Shown here: positions 52,298 to 61,311 of the stretch, one piece after another
Position numbering within the stretch: position 1 is the stretch's first letter
How the letters are laid out: each line of letters begins with the position of its first letter
Source of the DNA: Pseudomonadota bacterium
GTDB taxonomy: Bacteria; Pseudomonadota; Alphaproteobacteria; Dongiales; Dongiaceae
Assembly: GCA_021792365.1 (NCBI GenBank)
Contig: JAJYUT010000007.1
Location: forward strand, 1-64,000
Direction: 5' to 3'
DNA length: 64,000 bases
Translations under genes and position numbers: made by a program
Notes under the pieces: generated by a model
Told to the model about the DNA's origin: nothing
What the model saw: only the letters and a program-made list of their open reading frames with translations
Databases searched by the model: none

Positions 52298-53062
52298 TCA
52301 ACGCGTCGAGTAGCCGCCGTCGATCGCGACTGCCTGCCCGGTCATGAAGGCGGAGAGGTCGCTCGCCAGATAGACGGCAAGCTCGCCCACTTCCTCCAGC
52401 TTGCCCGGACGGGGAATCGCATGCATCAGGCGCTTGGCCCGCAAGGTCGCCTCCGGATCCGGTTCCAGGTTCGCGACGGCGATCGCCAGCGGAGTCTCGA
52501 TGAAGCCAGGGCAGACGGCATTGACCCGCACGCCCTTCTCGGCGAAATCGAGCGCAGCGGATTTGACGAGGCCGATGACGCCATGCTTGCCGGCGCAATA
52601 GCCGGCGCGCTCCTTCTGTCCCACCAGGCCATACATGGAGGAGATGACGATCACGGACGCAGCGCCAGCGGCCAGCAGGTGCTCTGCCCCGAACCGCATC
52701 GCAAGAAACGGCGGCAGCAGCGAGTGATCGATGATCCGCTGGAACTCCGCGACCGGCGTGTCGAAGATCGGCGTGCGGCCGCCCGCGCCCGCGCTCACCA
52801 CGATGGTGTCGATCCCGCCCATGAACTCAGCGGCGGCGCCAGTGATGCGCTCGACGTCTGCGGCAATGGTCGCGTCGCCGGCCGCGTATCCCGCAGGGCC
52901 ATGCGCCTTCAGGCCCTGCACGGCCTCGCGCAGGACCGCCTCGCGGCGGCTGGAGATGAAGACGGCGGCGCCTTCGCGCCCCATCGCTTCGGCGCAGGCG
53001 AGGCCGATGCCCGTCCCGCCGCCATAGATCAGCGCCCTTTTGCCCTGGAGCCTTCCGCTCAA
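52298..53062 (-). CDS. Short-chain dehydrogenase/reductase, first gene of the operon
   Basis: 254 aa from a TTG at 53062, with GGGAGTGGA directly upstream; longer ATG readings add 165 residues without SDR features. Cofactor motif YGGGTGIGLA near residue 12 (the usual TG is YG), SAGAGG near 90, YCAGK near 152, IDGGY at the end. It faces the GntR gene at 53204 across the palindrome at 53177. Confidence 0.88.
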   Translation of the reverse strand: MSGRLQGKRALIYGGGTGIGLACAEAMGREGAAVFISSRREAVLREAVQGLKAHGPAGYAAGDATIAADVERITGAAAEFMGGIDTIVVSAGAGGRTPIFDTPVAEFQRIIDHSLLPPFLAMRFGAEHLLAAGAASVIVISSMYGLVGQKERAGYCAGKHGVIGLVKSAALDFAEKGVRVNAVCPGFIETPLAIAVANLEPDPEATLRAKRLMHAIPRPGKLEEVGELAVYLASDLSAFMTGQAVAIDGGYSTR

Positions 53063-53176
53063 TGCTCCACTCCCTGTCTGCGCCAGCCTTGTGTCGCCGG
53101 CGCGTTCCGCGCGGCGGCCAGTCTGGCTTTGTTGGATCGAGTGTGGCACTCTGCGCCTGGATTGTCGACATAATAA

Positions 53177-53186
53177 TTGTATACAA
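53177..53186. promoter_or_regulatory. Palindromic operator TTGTATACAA between SDR operon and gntR
   Basis: A perfect 10-bp palindrome inside AATAATTGTATACAAAAATACC. It lies 18 bp upstream of the GntR gene start and 115 bp from the SDR start, in an AT-rich island in GC-rich DNA. FCD/GntR proteins bind palindromes of this type, so autoregulation plus control of the operon is likely. Confidence 0.65.
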
Positions 53187-53203
53187 AAATACCGAGAGGG
53201 CCG

Positions 53204-53956
53204 ATGGCACGACCGAGCGTGAGATCGCTGGATCAACTGGCGCATGGTCCGGAGCGGGAGGAATTCAGGCCTCTGCTCGACATGCCGCGCACGTCGGGAT
53301 TGGCGGAACGCGCGGCCGAGGCGATCGTCCTCGGCGTCGCGTCCGGAGCGCTGCAGCCAGGTCAGCGGCTGGTCGAGGCGGAGCTGGCGCAGCTTCTGAA
53401 GATGAGCCGCGTTCCGTTGCGCGAGGCGCTCAAGATCCTCGAAGCGCAGGGCATCCTCGAGAGCACCCCGCATCGCGGCACGCACATCGCCAGCTTCGAG
53501 AATGCGCGGATCGACGAGATCTGCGAGGTGCGCATCGCGCTGGAGCGGATCGCCTTGCACGGCGCCGCGGCCGCCTATCAGCGCAACCCCCAGGATCTAG
53601 CGCGCCTCGACCGCATCCTGGCCGCGATGGAGCGCGCGGCGCGCCATCTGGACTGGCTCGAGATCAGCAAGGCTGACCTCGACTTTCATCGGGAGATCTG
53701 CGCGGCGTCAGGCAATACGATCGTGCAGACCCTGTGGGAGGCGCTGGCGCGCCACGTCCTCATCATCTTCGGCAAAGAGATCCGCGACGAGCGCGACGCA
53801 AAGTCCATCATCCCGCAGCACCGCAAGCTGCGCGACATGCTCGCGGCCAATGACCTGAAGGGCCTGGATGCAGAGATCGAGCATCACATCCTGCGGCTGC
53901 GCCGCCGCAAGCAGCCGCCCGCTAAGGCAAAGGTCGCCAAGCGGTCCGCAATTTAA
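53204..53956 (+). CDS. FCD-domain GntR-family regulator
   Basis: 250 aa from the ATG at 53204 (GAGAGGG upstream); a TTG at 53177 would lie inside the operator. Winged helix at residues 30-95 (EAELAQLLKMSRVPLREALKIL, HRGTHI), then an FCD domain with DLDFHREICAA near 163 and EIEHHILRLRR at the C-terminus. Divergent from the SDR-ADH-PotABCD operon, which it probably represses until an organic acid binds. It ends 2 bp from the convergent SMP-30 gene. Confidence 0.93.
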   Translation: MARPSVRSLDQLAHGPEREEFRPLLDMPRTSGLAERAAEAIVLGVASGALQPGQRLVEAELAQLLKMSRVPLREALKILEAQGILESTPHRGTHIASFENARIDEICEVRIALERIALHGAAAAYQRNPQDLARLDRILAAMERAARHLDWLEISKADLDFHREICAASGNTIVQTLWEALARHVLIIFGKEIRDERDAKSIIPQHRKLRDMLAANDLKGLDAEIEHHILRLRRRKQPPAKAKVAKRSAI

Positions 53957-53958
53957 GC

Positions 53959-54828
53959 TCAGGGCCGGAACAAGGGCTCGGGCAGGCCCGGCACATCAAC
54001 GTCGGTCGCGAACAACGCGCCGCCCTTGGGTTCGCTGTCGTCCGCCGCGCGGCCGGAGGTCACGAACAAGGTGCGCAGATCGGGCCCGCCGAGGCAGCAG
54101 GAGGTGATGTTGCGTGCCGGCAGCACCAGGGTGTCGAGACGCTCGCCCTTCGGCGACAGGCGGATCACCTTGCCGCCGTCGTACAGGGCAATCCAGATGC
54201 AGCCCTCCCGATCGACGCAACAGCCGTCGGGCAATCCGTCCGTCTCGGAATATTTCTGGAAGATGCGCCGGCGCGTGAGCTTTCCGCTCTCGGGGTCGAG
54301 GTCGTAGGCGAGGCTCTGCCGTCCCAGCGAATCGCTGAAATAGAGCACATCGCCCTTGGGCGAGAAGGTGGGGCCGTTGCACACGACGAACCCGCTGTCG
54401 CCGATGCGCCATTCGCCCCGCCGGTTCAGCACGTATAGGAGTCCACGCGGTGCGGATTCGGTCGCGTCGAAATTGCCGATCCAGTAATTGCCGTAGCGAT
54501 CGACCTTGGCGTCGTTGTAGGGCAGGTCCGGCCGGCCCTGGTTCGGATCCGCGAACGGCGCGATGGCGCCATTGCGCGGATCGAAGAAGTAGAGCCCGTT
54601 GTCCATGCCGATGATGAGCCGGCCATCCGCGCAGGGCACGACCGAGCCGATGCTGCTGAACTGGGAGAGCGTCCAGTCCGTGCGCTCCCCGTCCGGTCCC
54701 AGGCGGTGAATGGTCGGGCCGTAGAAATCGATCCAGAACAGCTCGCCTGTGGTGCTGTTCCATTGCGGGCTCTCGCCCAGCTTGTCGCGATGATCGGTGG
54801 GGATTTGCCAGTCCGGTGTGCGCGCCAT
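53959..54828 (-). CDS. SMP-30/gluconolactonase-family lactonase
   Basis: 289 aa six-bladed propeller. Metal-ligand candidates are the Glu in LGESPQW at residue 18, the Asn in LPYNDAKVDRYGNYWIGN near 105, the Asn in CNGPTFSP near 150 and the Asp in LPDGCCVD near 200. It hydrolyses sugar lactones to acids, which would connect a sugar dehydrogenase to the enolase-family dehydratases. Divergent from the PotA-like gene at 54936; the two promoters share the palindrome at 54902. Confidence 0.92.
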   Translation of the reverse strand: MARTPDWQIPTDHRDKLGESPQWNSTTGELFWIDFYGPTIHRLGPDGERTDWTLSQFSSIGSVVPCADGRLIIGMDNGLYFFDPRNGAIAPFADPNQGRPDLPYNDAKVDRYGNYWIGNFDATESAPRGLLYVLNRRGEWRIGDSGFVVCNGPTFSPKGDVLYFSDSLGRQSLAYDLDPESGKLTRRRIFQKYSETDGLPDGCCVDREGCIWIALYDGGKVIRLSPKGERLDTLVLPARNITSCCLGGPDLRTLFVTSGRAADDSEPKGGALFATDVDVPGLPEPLFRP

Positions 54829-54901
54829 GTGTGACCGAGGGTTTGAGTTTCGGGCGCCAAACTGTAGAGTCGGGCCAGGGAGATCACAATACCAGACGTG
54901 G

Positions 54902-54917
54902 TTCCGGAATACCGGAA
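54902..54917. promoter_or_regulatory. Inverted repeat TTCCGG-AATA-CCGGAA
   Basis: Perfect 6-bp arms with a 4-bp spacer, 19 bp before the ATPase start and 74 bp before the SMP-30 start. The shape fits an IclR-type or similar dimer site. A related TTTCGG...CCGAAA repeat lies at 60411-60427. Confidence 0.5.
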
Positions 54918-54935
54918 TCCGGGGAGCAACCGGGG

Positions 54936-55985
54936 ATGGCGGCGGCTGATATCGCGGTTCGCTTGCGCGGTCTGACCCGCAGCTTCGGCGCGGTGACCGC
55001 CGTGCATCCCATCGACCTCGACATCCCGCGCGGCGATTTCTTGGCGATCCTCGGACCGTCCGGCTGCGGCAAGACGACTTTGCTGCGCATGATGGGCGGC
55101 TTCATCGAACCCAGCGGCGGGTGCATCGAGGTCAATGACGCGGACATCACGCATCTTGGGCCGGAGCACCGCCCGATCAACATGGTGTTCCAGGGCTATG
55201 GCCTCTTCCCCCACATGAACGCACGGCAGAATGTCGGCTACGGCCTGCGGCTGAAGAGGATTGAGCGCGCGGCCATCGCGAAGCGGGTAAGTGAGGCAAT
55301 GGCCCTGGTGCGCCTGGAAGGCTATGAAGACCATATGCCCGCCCAGCTTTCCGGCGGGCAGCAGCAGCGCGTGGCGCTGGCGCGCGCCCTGGTGATGGAA
55401 CCGCAGGTGCTGCTGCTGGACGAGCCGCTGGCCGCCCTCGACCTCAAGCTGAGGCAGGCGATGCAGGAGGAGCTGCGCCGGATCCATCGCGCGATCGGCG
55501 GCACCTTCGTCTTCGTCACGCACGACCAGGGTGAGGCGCTGGCGCTTGCCAACCGCATCGCCGTCATGAAGGACGGGCGTATCGAGCAGCTCGGCGCGCC
55601 GGAAGATATCTATCTCAGGCCGCAGACGCATTTCGTCGCCAGCTTCATCGGCGAGGCGAACCTCCTCAAGGGCCGGCGATCGGGCGGCATGATCGAGACC
55701 GCTTGCGGCCTGACTCTTGCGGATACCGGTCCGGATGGCGAGATCGCGCTGGTCGTGCGGCCGGAGAGCCTGCGGCGCCTCGCGCCTGCGGAGCGGGCCG
55801 AGATCGAGGCAGGCGGCCGCGTGGAGGAGATCGTGTTTCTCGGCGCGCATGTCAGATATGTGCTCGCGCTGTCGAGCGGCGAGAGGCTGCGGGTGCAGGA
55901 TCCGGTCGAGCAGCCGCGCGCCGCGCTTGGCGATGTGATGCGCGTAGGCTGGAGCCGCGCGGCTCAGCGCATCATTGCCGCCTAG
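54936..55985 (+). CDS. ABC transporter ATP-binding protein, PotA-like
   Basis: 349 aa from the ATG at 54936 (CGGGG upstream). Walker A GPSGCGKTT near residue 40, Q-loop VFQGYGLFPHMN near 85, signature LSGGQQQRVALARAL near 137, Walker B VLLLDEPLAALD, H-loop FVTHDQGEA; a TOBE domain ends the protein. It is the only ATPase of the second module and is encoded opposite to its permeases and binding protein (57522-60314), meeting that operon tail to tail 9 bp from the SDR stop. Confidence 0.92.
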   Translation: MAAADIAVRLRGLTRSFGAVTAVHPIDLDIPRGDFLAILGPSGCGKTTLLRMMGGFIEPSGGCIEVNDADITHLGPEHRPINMVFQGYGLFPHMNARQNVGYGLRLKRIERAAIAKRVSEAMALVRLEGYEDHMPAQLSGGQQQRVALARALVMEPQVLLLDEPLAALDLKLRQAMQEELRRIHRAIGGTFVFVTHDQGEALALANRIAVMKDGRIEQLGAPEDIYLRPQTHFVASFIGEANLLKGRRSGGMIETACGLTLADTGPDGEIALVVRPESLRRLAPAERAEIEAGGRVEEIVFLGAHVRYVLALSSGERLRVQDPVEQPRAALGDVMRVGWSRAAQRIIAA

Positions 55986-55994
55986 AGATGGCTC

Positions 55995-56753
55995 TCACAC
56001 TCTCTTGCCGGCTGTGGCGCCGCCATCGGCCATGATGACGCTGCCCGTGAGATAGGTTGCGCGCGGAGAGGCGGCGAGCAGGATCGATTCGGCAATCTCG
56101 GTCGGCGCCGCGACGCGGTTCAGCAGGGTATAGGACGCCCATTGCTGCCGCGCTTTTTCTTCGTCCGGCGCGGTACCAATGCTGGCGCGCATCATGTCGG
56201 TCTCGGTCGGCCCAGGACAGAGGCAGAGCACGCGCACCTCCGGCGCCAGCTCGGTCGCCAGCGCGCGCGTCAGTCCGACCAGCGCCCCTTTGGAGGCGCA
56301 ATAGGCGGCGCACCCGGCATAGCCGAGGAGGGCGGCATCCGAGCCGACATTCACGATCGTGCCTCTGGTCGCGCGCAGCTTCGGTAGAAGCGCCTGCGAC
56401 AGGACCCACGCTGCCGTGAGATTGACGGCTATCGTCTCGTCCCAGAGCGCAAGGCTGGTCTCGGCGATTGCCGCTTCCCGGAAGATGCCGCCGCAATTCA
56501 CCAGGATGTCGAGCCCGTCGATGCTCGTGGCCAGCCCGCGACACGCCTTGCGATCGGAGAGATCGGCCGACAAGCCCCGCACGCGGTCACTGGAATGAGC
56601 CGCGGACAACCGCGCGACGGCAGCATCGACATCCGCTTGGCGCCGGCCATGCAGAACGACCGATCCGCCGCGCTCCAGGAACAGAGCGGCTGCGGCCGTG
56701 CCGATGCCGCGAGTGGAGCCGGTGACCAGGATCGTCTTGCCGTCGAATTCCAT
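55995..56753 (-). CDS. Short-chain dehydrogenase/reductase
   Basis: 252 aa. TGSTRGIGT near residue 12, NCGGIF near 90, YCASK near 148 and MADGG at the end. Last gene of the leftward binding protein-PotB-PotC-SDR-SDR operon, 2 bp after the preceding SDR. Substrate unknown. Confidence 0.9.
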   Translation of the reverse strand: MEFDGKTILVTGSTRGIGTAAAALFLERGGSVVLHGRRQADVDAAVARLSAAHSSDRVRGLSADLSDRKACRGLATSIDGLDILVNCGGIFREAAIAETSLALWDETIAVNLTAAWVLSQALLPKLRATRGTIVNVGSDAALLGYAGCAAYCASKGALVGLTRALATELAPEVRVLCLCPGPTETDMMRASIGTAPDEEKARQQWASYTLLNRVAAPTEIAESILLAASPRATYLTGSVIMADGGATAGKRV

Positions 56754-56755
56754 GC

Positions 56756-57529
56756 TCACTGCCGCCCAGCGGTGCTGCCGCCGTCGATCGTGACTGCGGC
56801 GCCCGTCATATAGCCTGCGGCGGAAGACAAAAGGCACAGGACAAAAGCCGCGATCTCGTCCGGTGTCGCGAGACGTCCGATCGGGTGGTACCGGTTGAAG
56901 GCCGCATAGTATGAGGCGGGATCGCCGCTGTCCCGCGCGCATTCCTGCATGAGTTCCGTATCCATCGTTCCCGGGCAGAGGGCATTGGCGCGAATGCCGG
57001 TCGGCGCCAGCTCGATCGCCATGGCCTTGGTCATCGCGACCAGGCCATGCTTTGCCGAGATATAAGCGACGTTGTTGGCGATCGCGTGCAGCCCGAGCTC
57101 CGAGGCGATGTTCACGATGCAGCCTCTGCTTTGCCGGAGATATGGCAGCGCAGCCTGCGCCGTGAGGAAGCTCGCCCGCAGGATCACGTTGAGATGCAGG
57201 TCCCAATGCGCGTCGTCGGTGGCCGTGACCGGCCGCTCGACATTGACGGCGGCGTTGTTGATCAGGAAGTCGAGCCGCCCACCGGCGGTCGCCTGGGCCA
57301 CGGCGTTCGCCGGCCCGTTCCCCGTCGCCAGATCTGCTGGCGCCGCGATCAACCCGGGACCGCCGCCGAGGCGGGCGATTGCCGCCGCGCACGATTCAGC
57401 CGTGCGGTCGTTCACCGCCACCGTGGCACCGGCCTTAAACAGCGCCTTGGCAATGGCGAAGCCAAGCCCGCGGCCTGCGCCCGTCACCAGCGCGACGCGA
57501 CCGCCATAATCGAACGTCACCTCAGCCAC
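56756..57529 (-). CDS. Short-chain dehydrogenase/reductase
   Basis: 257 aa. TGAGRGLGFA near residue 17, NNAAVN near 92, active-site YISAK near 155 and IDGGS at the end. Its start overlaps the PotC-like stop by 8 bp. The pair of adjacent SDRs mirrors the pair at 51502-53062. Confidence 0.91.
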   Translation of the reverse strand: MAEVTFDYGGRVALVTGAGRGLGFAIAKALFKAGATVAVNDRTAESCAAAIARLGGGPGLIAAPADLATGNGPANAVAQATAGGRLDFLINNAAVNVERPVTATDDAHWDLHLNVILRASFLTAQAALPYLRQSRGCIVNIASELGLHAIANNVAYISAKHGLVAMTKAMAIELAPTGIRANALCPGTMDTELMQECARDSGDPASYYAAFNRYHPIGRLATPDEIAAFVLCLLSSAAGYMTGAAVTIDGGSTAGRQ

Positions 57530-58313
57530 GGTAGCGGCTCACGCGCAAGGCGAGGAACGTCGAGCCGACGCTGAGCAGGATGAGCAGCGTGGCGATGGCG
57601 TTGATGGTCGGGTCGAGGGAGGTGCGGACCATGCCCCAGACCAGCGTCGGCAAGGTGTTCCCGGCTCCGATCGTGAAGAAGGTGATGACGAAATCGTCGA
57701 GCGAGATGGAAAGGGCGATCAGCGCCGCGCCGATGATGGTCGGGCTGATGATCGGCAGGGTTACCGTCAGGAATGCGCGCAGCGGCGAGGCGCCGAGATC
57801 GCGCGCGCTGTCCACGATTGCCCAGTCGAAGGTCGCGAGCCGCGAGAAGACGATCAGGATGACGAAGGGCTGGGCGATCACCAGGTGCCCCAGGATCACC
57901 GTCGGCAGGCCGAGCGGCAGGTCGATCAGGCGCACGAAGTAGCTCATCATGGCGACGCCGATGATGAGTGCCGGTAGCATCATCGGCACGCTGACGATCG
58001 CGATCAGCGCCTCCGCACGCCGCGGCGCCATGCGCGCCAGCAGCAGGGCCGCCATCGTGCCGATCACGACCGAGAGGATCGCCACCAGGCTGGCGACAAT
58101 CAGGCTGTTCCACAGCGCCGGCCAGAAGGCACCGAGCGAGAACAGCTTGCGGTACCAGTCCAGCGTGAAGCCGGTGAGCGGCAGGCTGGTCAAGGCCGAT
58201 TGGTTGAAGCTGAACAGCACGACCAGGATCAAAGGCACGCCCATGAAGGCCGCGAGCAGCAGGGCGACCGCCCGCCACCCTAGTTCCTCGACGAGGCCGA
58301 GCGCGCGATTCAT
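57522..58313 (-). CDS. ABC transporter permease, PotC-like
   Basis: 263 aa from the ATG at 58313, overlapping the PotB stop by 4 bp. Six hydrophobic segments; EAA loop DSARDLGASPLRAFLTV near residue 165, and ALSISLDDFVITFF near 195 as in PotC. Confidence 0.92.
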   Translation of the reverse strand: MNRALGLVEELGWRAVALLLAAFMGVPLILVVLFSFNQSALTSLPLTGFTLDWYRKLFSLGAFWPALWNSLIVASLVAILSVVIGTMAALLLARMAPRRAEALIAIVSVPMMLPALIIGVAMMSYFVRLIDLPLGLPTVILGHLVIAQPFVILIVFSRLATFDWAIVDSARDLGASPLRAFLTVTLPIISPTIIGAALIALSISLDDFVITFFTIGAGNTLPTLVWGMVRTSLDPTINAIATLLILLSVGSTFLALRVSRYRG

Positions 58314-59155
58314 GGCTGCAGGCTCCACCGCAGCAGGCGACGCAGGATCAACACCAGAGTCAGGGAGACACCCATCACCGTGAAGGCCATCGCGCTGCCC
58401 ATCGGCCAGTTGAAGCCGAGGGAGAACTGCAGCTCGATGAAATGTCCCATCATCGCCGCGCCGCCGCCCACGAAACGCGGCGTCACGTAATCCCCGGCGG
58501 CGATCAGGAACGCGAAGGTGAAGGCGATGACGATGCCCTTCTCGCATTGAGGGATCACGATGTCGCGCAGGACAGCCCAGCGGCCCGCGCCGAGATCGCG
58601 CGCCGATTCGATGGTGGCTGGCCGGATCGCGCGCATCGTGCCGTAGATCGGCAGGATGGCGAAGGGCAGGAGGAAATAGGTCAGGGTGATGACGACTCCG
58701 TTCACGCTGTAGAGCAACGCATCGAGCGGCTCGTCGATGATCCCGGTCCACAGCAGGAACTTGTTGAGGATGCCCTCCCGTCCGAGGATGCTCTTCCAGG
58801 CGTAGATCTTGACCAGGTATCCGCCGAACAGGGTGACGAGAGCCAGGAACAGCAGCGGCATCTCGAGGCGCCCGCACTTGAACCGGATCGCATAGGAGAA
58901 GCCCAATGCAAGGATGGTGGTCAGAGCGCCGATCGCCAGCGCGATCAGCAGCGTGCTGGCCATCGCGTCGTAGTAGTCGGACCAGGTGGCGATATAGTTC
59001 TTGAGCGTCAGATCCGGCCGCATGATGCGCGCCCGCACCGACCAGAAGCTGATGACGAGGAAGTAGAGGAGGGGCGCGACGAAGGCTCCTACGAAAATCA
59101 AGGCGGCCGGCAGCAGGAGCCAGTCCTGGCGGTCCCATGCCGGCCGCCTCAGCAC
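58310..59155 (-). CDS. ABC transporter permease, PotB-like
   Basis: 281 aa. PotB topology with an N-terminal anchor; EAA loop ESARDLGAGRWAVLRDI near residue 187 and FLIAAGDYVTPRFVGGG near 217. It starts 13 bp after the binding-protein stop. Works with the PotC subunit downstream and the ATPase at 54936. Confidence 0.92.
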   Translation of the reverse strand: MLRRPAWDRQDWLLLPAALIFVGAFVAPLLYFLVISFWSVRARIMRPDLTLKNYIATWSDYYDAMASTLLIALAIGALTTILALGFSYAIRFKCGRLEMPLLFLALVTLFGGYLVKIYAWKSILGREGILNKFLLWTGIIDEPLDALLYSVNGVVITLTYFLLPFAILPIYGTMRAIRPATIESARDLGAGRWAVLRDIVIPQCEKGIVIAFTFAFLIAAGDYVTPRFVGGGAAMMGHFIELQFSLGFNWPMGSAMAFTVMGVSLTLVLILRRLLRWSLQP

Positions 59156-59168
59156 TGTCCGGCTCCCC

Positions 59169-60314
59169 CTAGGCCTTTGACAGCCGCTGGTACTCGGTCA
59201 GGAAGTCGTCATAGGTGGCGACGGATCCATCGGATTCCGTCGGCGGGACGGGCTGCAGCCGGGCCTTCTGCATGAACCCATCGATGTCTGCGTAGTTGTA
59301 CGACTCCGCAAGCTCCTTCGACAGCATGGGCACGGTGTCGAGGTTGGTGATGCCGGCGCTCTGCTCCGTCGCGAACTGCTTCTGCGGCTCGGCCGAGACG
59401 ATGTGGTTGATCATCTTGTAGCTGAGGTCCATGTTCGGCGCGTCCTTGGGGATGCACAGGCAATCCATGAACATGCCGGTGCCTTCCTTCGGGATCGTGT
59501 ATTTGATGGTCTTGCCCTTGGCCTGGGTCCACACCGCGACGGCCTCCCAGCCGATGGCCGAGACCGTCACCTCGTTGCGCGCGAAGGCATCCGACATGTC
59601 GCCATAGCTCGGGAAGAACGCGCGCGCGTGCTTGGTCTTGATCTCGATCAGCTTGTCGATGACCTGGACCATCTCCTCCTTGGTGAGGATGGTGCCCATC
59701 GGCTTGCCGGTGACGACCGTGCCCCAGATCAGCAGGTTGCCGAGCGGGTCGTCGACCATCGCCACCTTGCCCTGGTGCTCCGGCTTCAGGATGTCGAGCC
59801 AGCTCTCGGGCGGCGTGGTGACGACGGCGGGATCATACATCAGGGGCAGGGAGCCCCAGTTCCAGGGCACGCCCATCAAGTTGCCCTGGTATTTGATCGT
59901 CTCCTGCGCGACGAATTGCGGGATCAGCTTCGGCAGCTGCTCGATCTTGCTCGTGTCGATCGGCTCGAGCAGTTCGCCTTCGGCCATCAGCGGCAGATAG
60001 CCGAAATACATGGTGATGAGGTCGGTCTTCCCGATGCCGCCCGCCTGCAGCTTGGTGATGATCTCCTCGTTGGAGGAGATGAAGGTGGGCTGGAAATCGA
60101 TGTCATTGTCGGCAAGGAACGTGCCGCTGAGGATCGGCGTCTCGTAGCCCTGCCAGCCCATCCAGGTCATGGTGGTCTTGGCGAAGGCGGGCCTTGCGCC
60201 GAATGCTGCCATCGTGCCGGCCGCCGCGGCGCCGGCGAGCACGTGACGGCGCGACAATGCGGAGCACGCGGACAATTCTGCCAGCGCACCCGAAACCTGT
60301 TTGCGTTTGTTCAT
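59169..60314 (-). CDS. Extracellular solute-binding protein, PotD-like, Tat-exported
   Basis: 381 aa. A longer N-terminal leader than usual, with the twin-arginine core LSRRHVLAGAAAAG at residues 21-34 and probable cleavage near AFAKT. Mature motifs: WMGWQGYETP, TDLITMYFGYLPLMAEGELLEP near residue 100, VPWNWGSLPLMYD near 150. First gene of the operon. The gap to the divergent SDR at 60537 (222 bp) holds an inverted repeat. Confidence 0.92.
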   Translation of the reverse strand: MNKRKQVSGALAELSACSALSRRHVLAGAAAAGTMAAFGARPAFAKTTMTWMGWQGYETPILSGTFLADNDIDFQPTFISSNEEIITKLQAGGIGKTDLITMYFGYLPLMAEGELLEPIDTSKIEQLPKLIPQFVAQETIKYQGNLMGVPWNWGSLPLMYDPAVVTTPPESWLDILKPEHQGKVAMVDDPLGNLLIWGTVVTGKPMGTILTKEEMVQVIDKLIEIKTKHARAFFPSYGDMSDAFARNEVTVSAIGWEAVAVWTQAKGKTIKYTIPKEGTGMFMDCLCIPKDAPNMDLSYKMINHIVSAEPQKQFATEQSAGITNLDTVPMLSKELAESYNYADIDGFMQKARLQPVPPTESDGSVATYDDFLTEYQRLSKA

Positions 60315-60410
60315 GAGTCGGCCTCCCAGCCTGTCTCGTTGCGATCCGGACTCGGATCCATCGGACGTAAAGAGGGCATTGCACGCCCTTCATGTTCTTC
60401 TCGAGTCCAT

Positions 60411-60427
60411 TTTCGGCTATTCCGAAA
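60411..60427. promoter_or_regulatory. Inverted repeat TTTCGG-CTATT-CCGAAA in divergent promoter
   Basis: Six-base arms with a five-base spacer between the PotD-like gene (start 60314) and the SDR (start 60537). The arms resemble those at 54902-54917. A common dimeric regulator, such as the IclR protein at the right edge, would fit. Confidence 0.45.
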
Positions 60428-60536
60428 TCCTGGACGCATATACAAGATGCAGGAATAGGCTAACATGCGCCGAAAAAACCGGTCAAGGAGACCGGATGCT
60501 TGTTGATGCAGGTAGCTCGCAGAAAAAGAGGCCGTT

Positions 60537-61295
60537 GTGAACTATTTCGATAATCCGAACTATTCCGTCATCGTGGTGGGAGCCGGCCGGGGCATCGGCC
60601 GCGCCGCGGCAGTCGAGCTGGCTGCCCAGGGGGTCGCGGTGGCGTGCTTCGACTCCGATGCTGAGACCGCGCGGCAGGTTGCCGAGGAGATCGGGTCCGC
60701 CGGCGGCAGATCGGTCCGGGCGCATCTCGACGTCACCGAACCTGGCACGCTTGCGCCGGCGGTCGAGAAGGCAATGACGGCATTCGGCCGGGTCGATGCG
60801 CTGGTGAATTGCGCAGGCATCACGGGCCGTACCAATGTCCCCGCACATGACGTGGACCCGGAGGATTTCGACTTGGTCTACCGCGTCAACCTGCGCGGGG
60901 CCTTGCTTCTGTCGCAAATCGTGCTGCCGCACATGCTGAAGCAGCGTTATGGGCGCATCCTCCATGTCGCTTCCATCGCGGGCAAGGAAGGCAATGCCGG
61001 CATGACAGCCTATTCGGCGACCAAGGCCGGCCTGATCGGCATGGTGAAGAGCATGGCCAAGGATTACGTCGAGCAGGGCATCACGATCAACGCGCTCGCG
61101 CCGGCGGTCATCCGCACGCCCATGGTGGACGCGCTGCCGCAGGCGACGGTCGACTACATGACCGCGAAGATCCCGATGCGGCGCTGCGGCGAGCTCCAGG
61201 AAGCTGCGCAGATGATCGCCTGGATCGTCTCGCCTGCCTGCAGCTTCACCACGGGCTTCACGTTCGATCTGAGCGGTGGCCGCGCGACTTATTAG
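60537..61295 (+). CDS. Short-chain dehydrogenase/reductase
   Basis: 252 aa from a GTG at 60537; there is no strong ribosome site (AAAAAGAGG lies close by). VGAGRGIGR near residue 16 (VG for the usual TG), NCAGIT near 90, YSATK near 158 and a C-terminal LSGG. Followed by an enolase-family gene after 16 bp, so the two form a dehydrogenase/dehydratase pair. Confidence 0.9.
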   Translation: MNYFDNPNYSVIVVGAGRGIGRAAAVELAAQGVAVACFDSDAETARQVAEEIGSAGGRSVRAHLDVTEPGTLAPAVEKAMTAFGRVDALVNCAGITGRTNVPAHDVDPEDFDLVYRVNLRGALLLSQIVLPHMLKQRYGRILHVASIAGKEGNAGMTAYSATKAGLIGMVKSMAKDYVEQGITINALAPAVIRTPMVDALPQATVDYMTAKIPMRRCGELQEAAQMIAWIVSPACSFTTGFTFDLSGGRATY

Positions 61296-61311
61296 CGGAA
61301 AGGGGGCGGGC

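Noticed and set aside
45242-60314. True spermidine/putrescine transporters.
   Set aside because: The family resemblance is clear, but the neighbours are sugar-acid and alcohol enzymes, and no polyamine enzymes are present. The substrate is left open.
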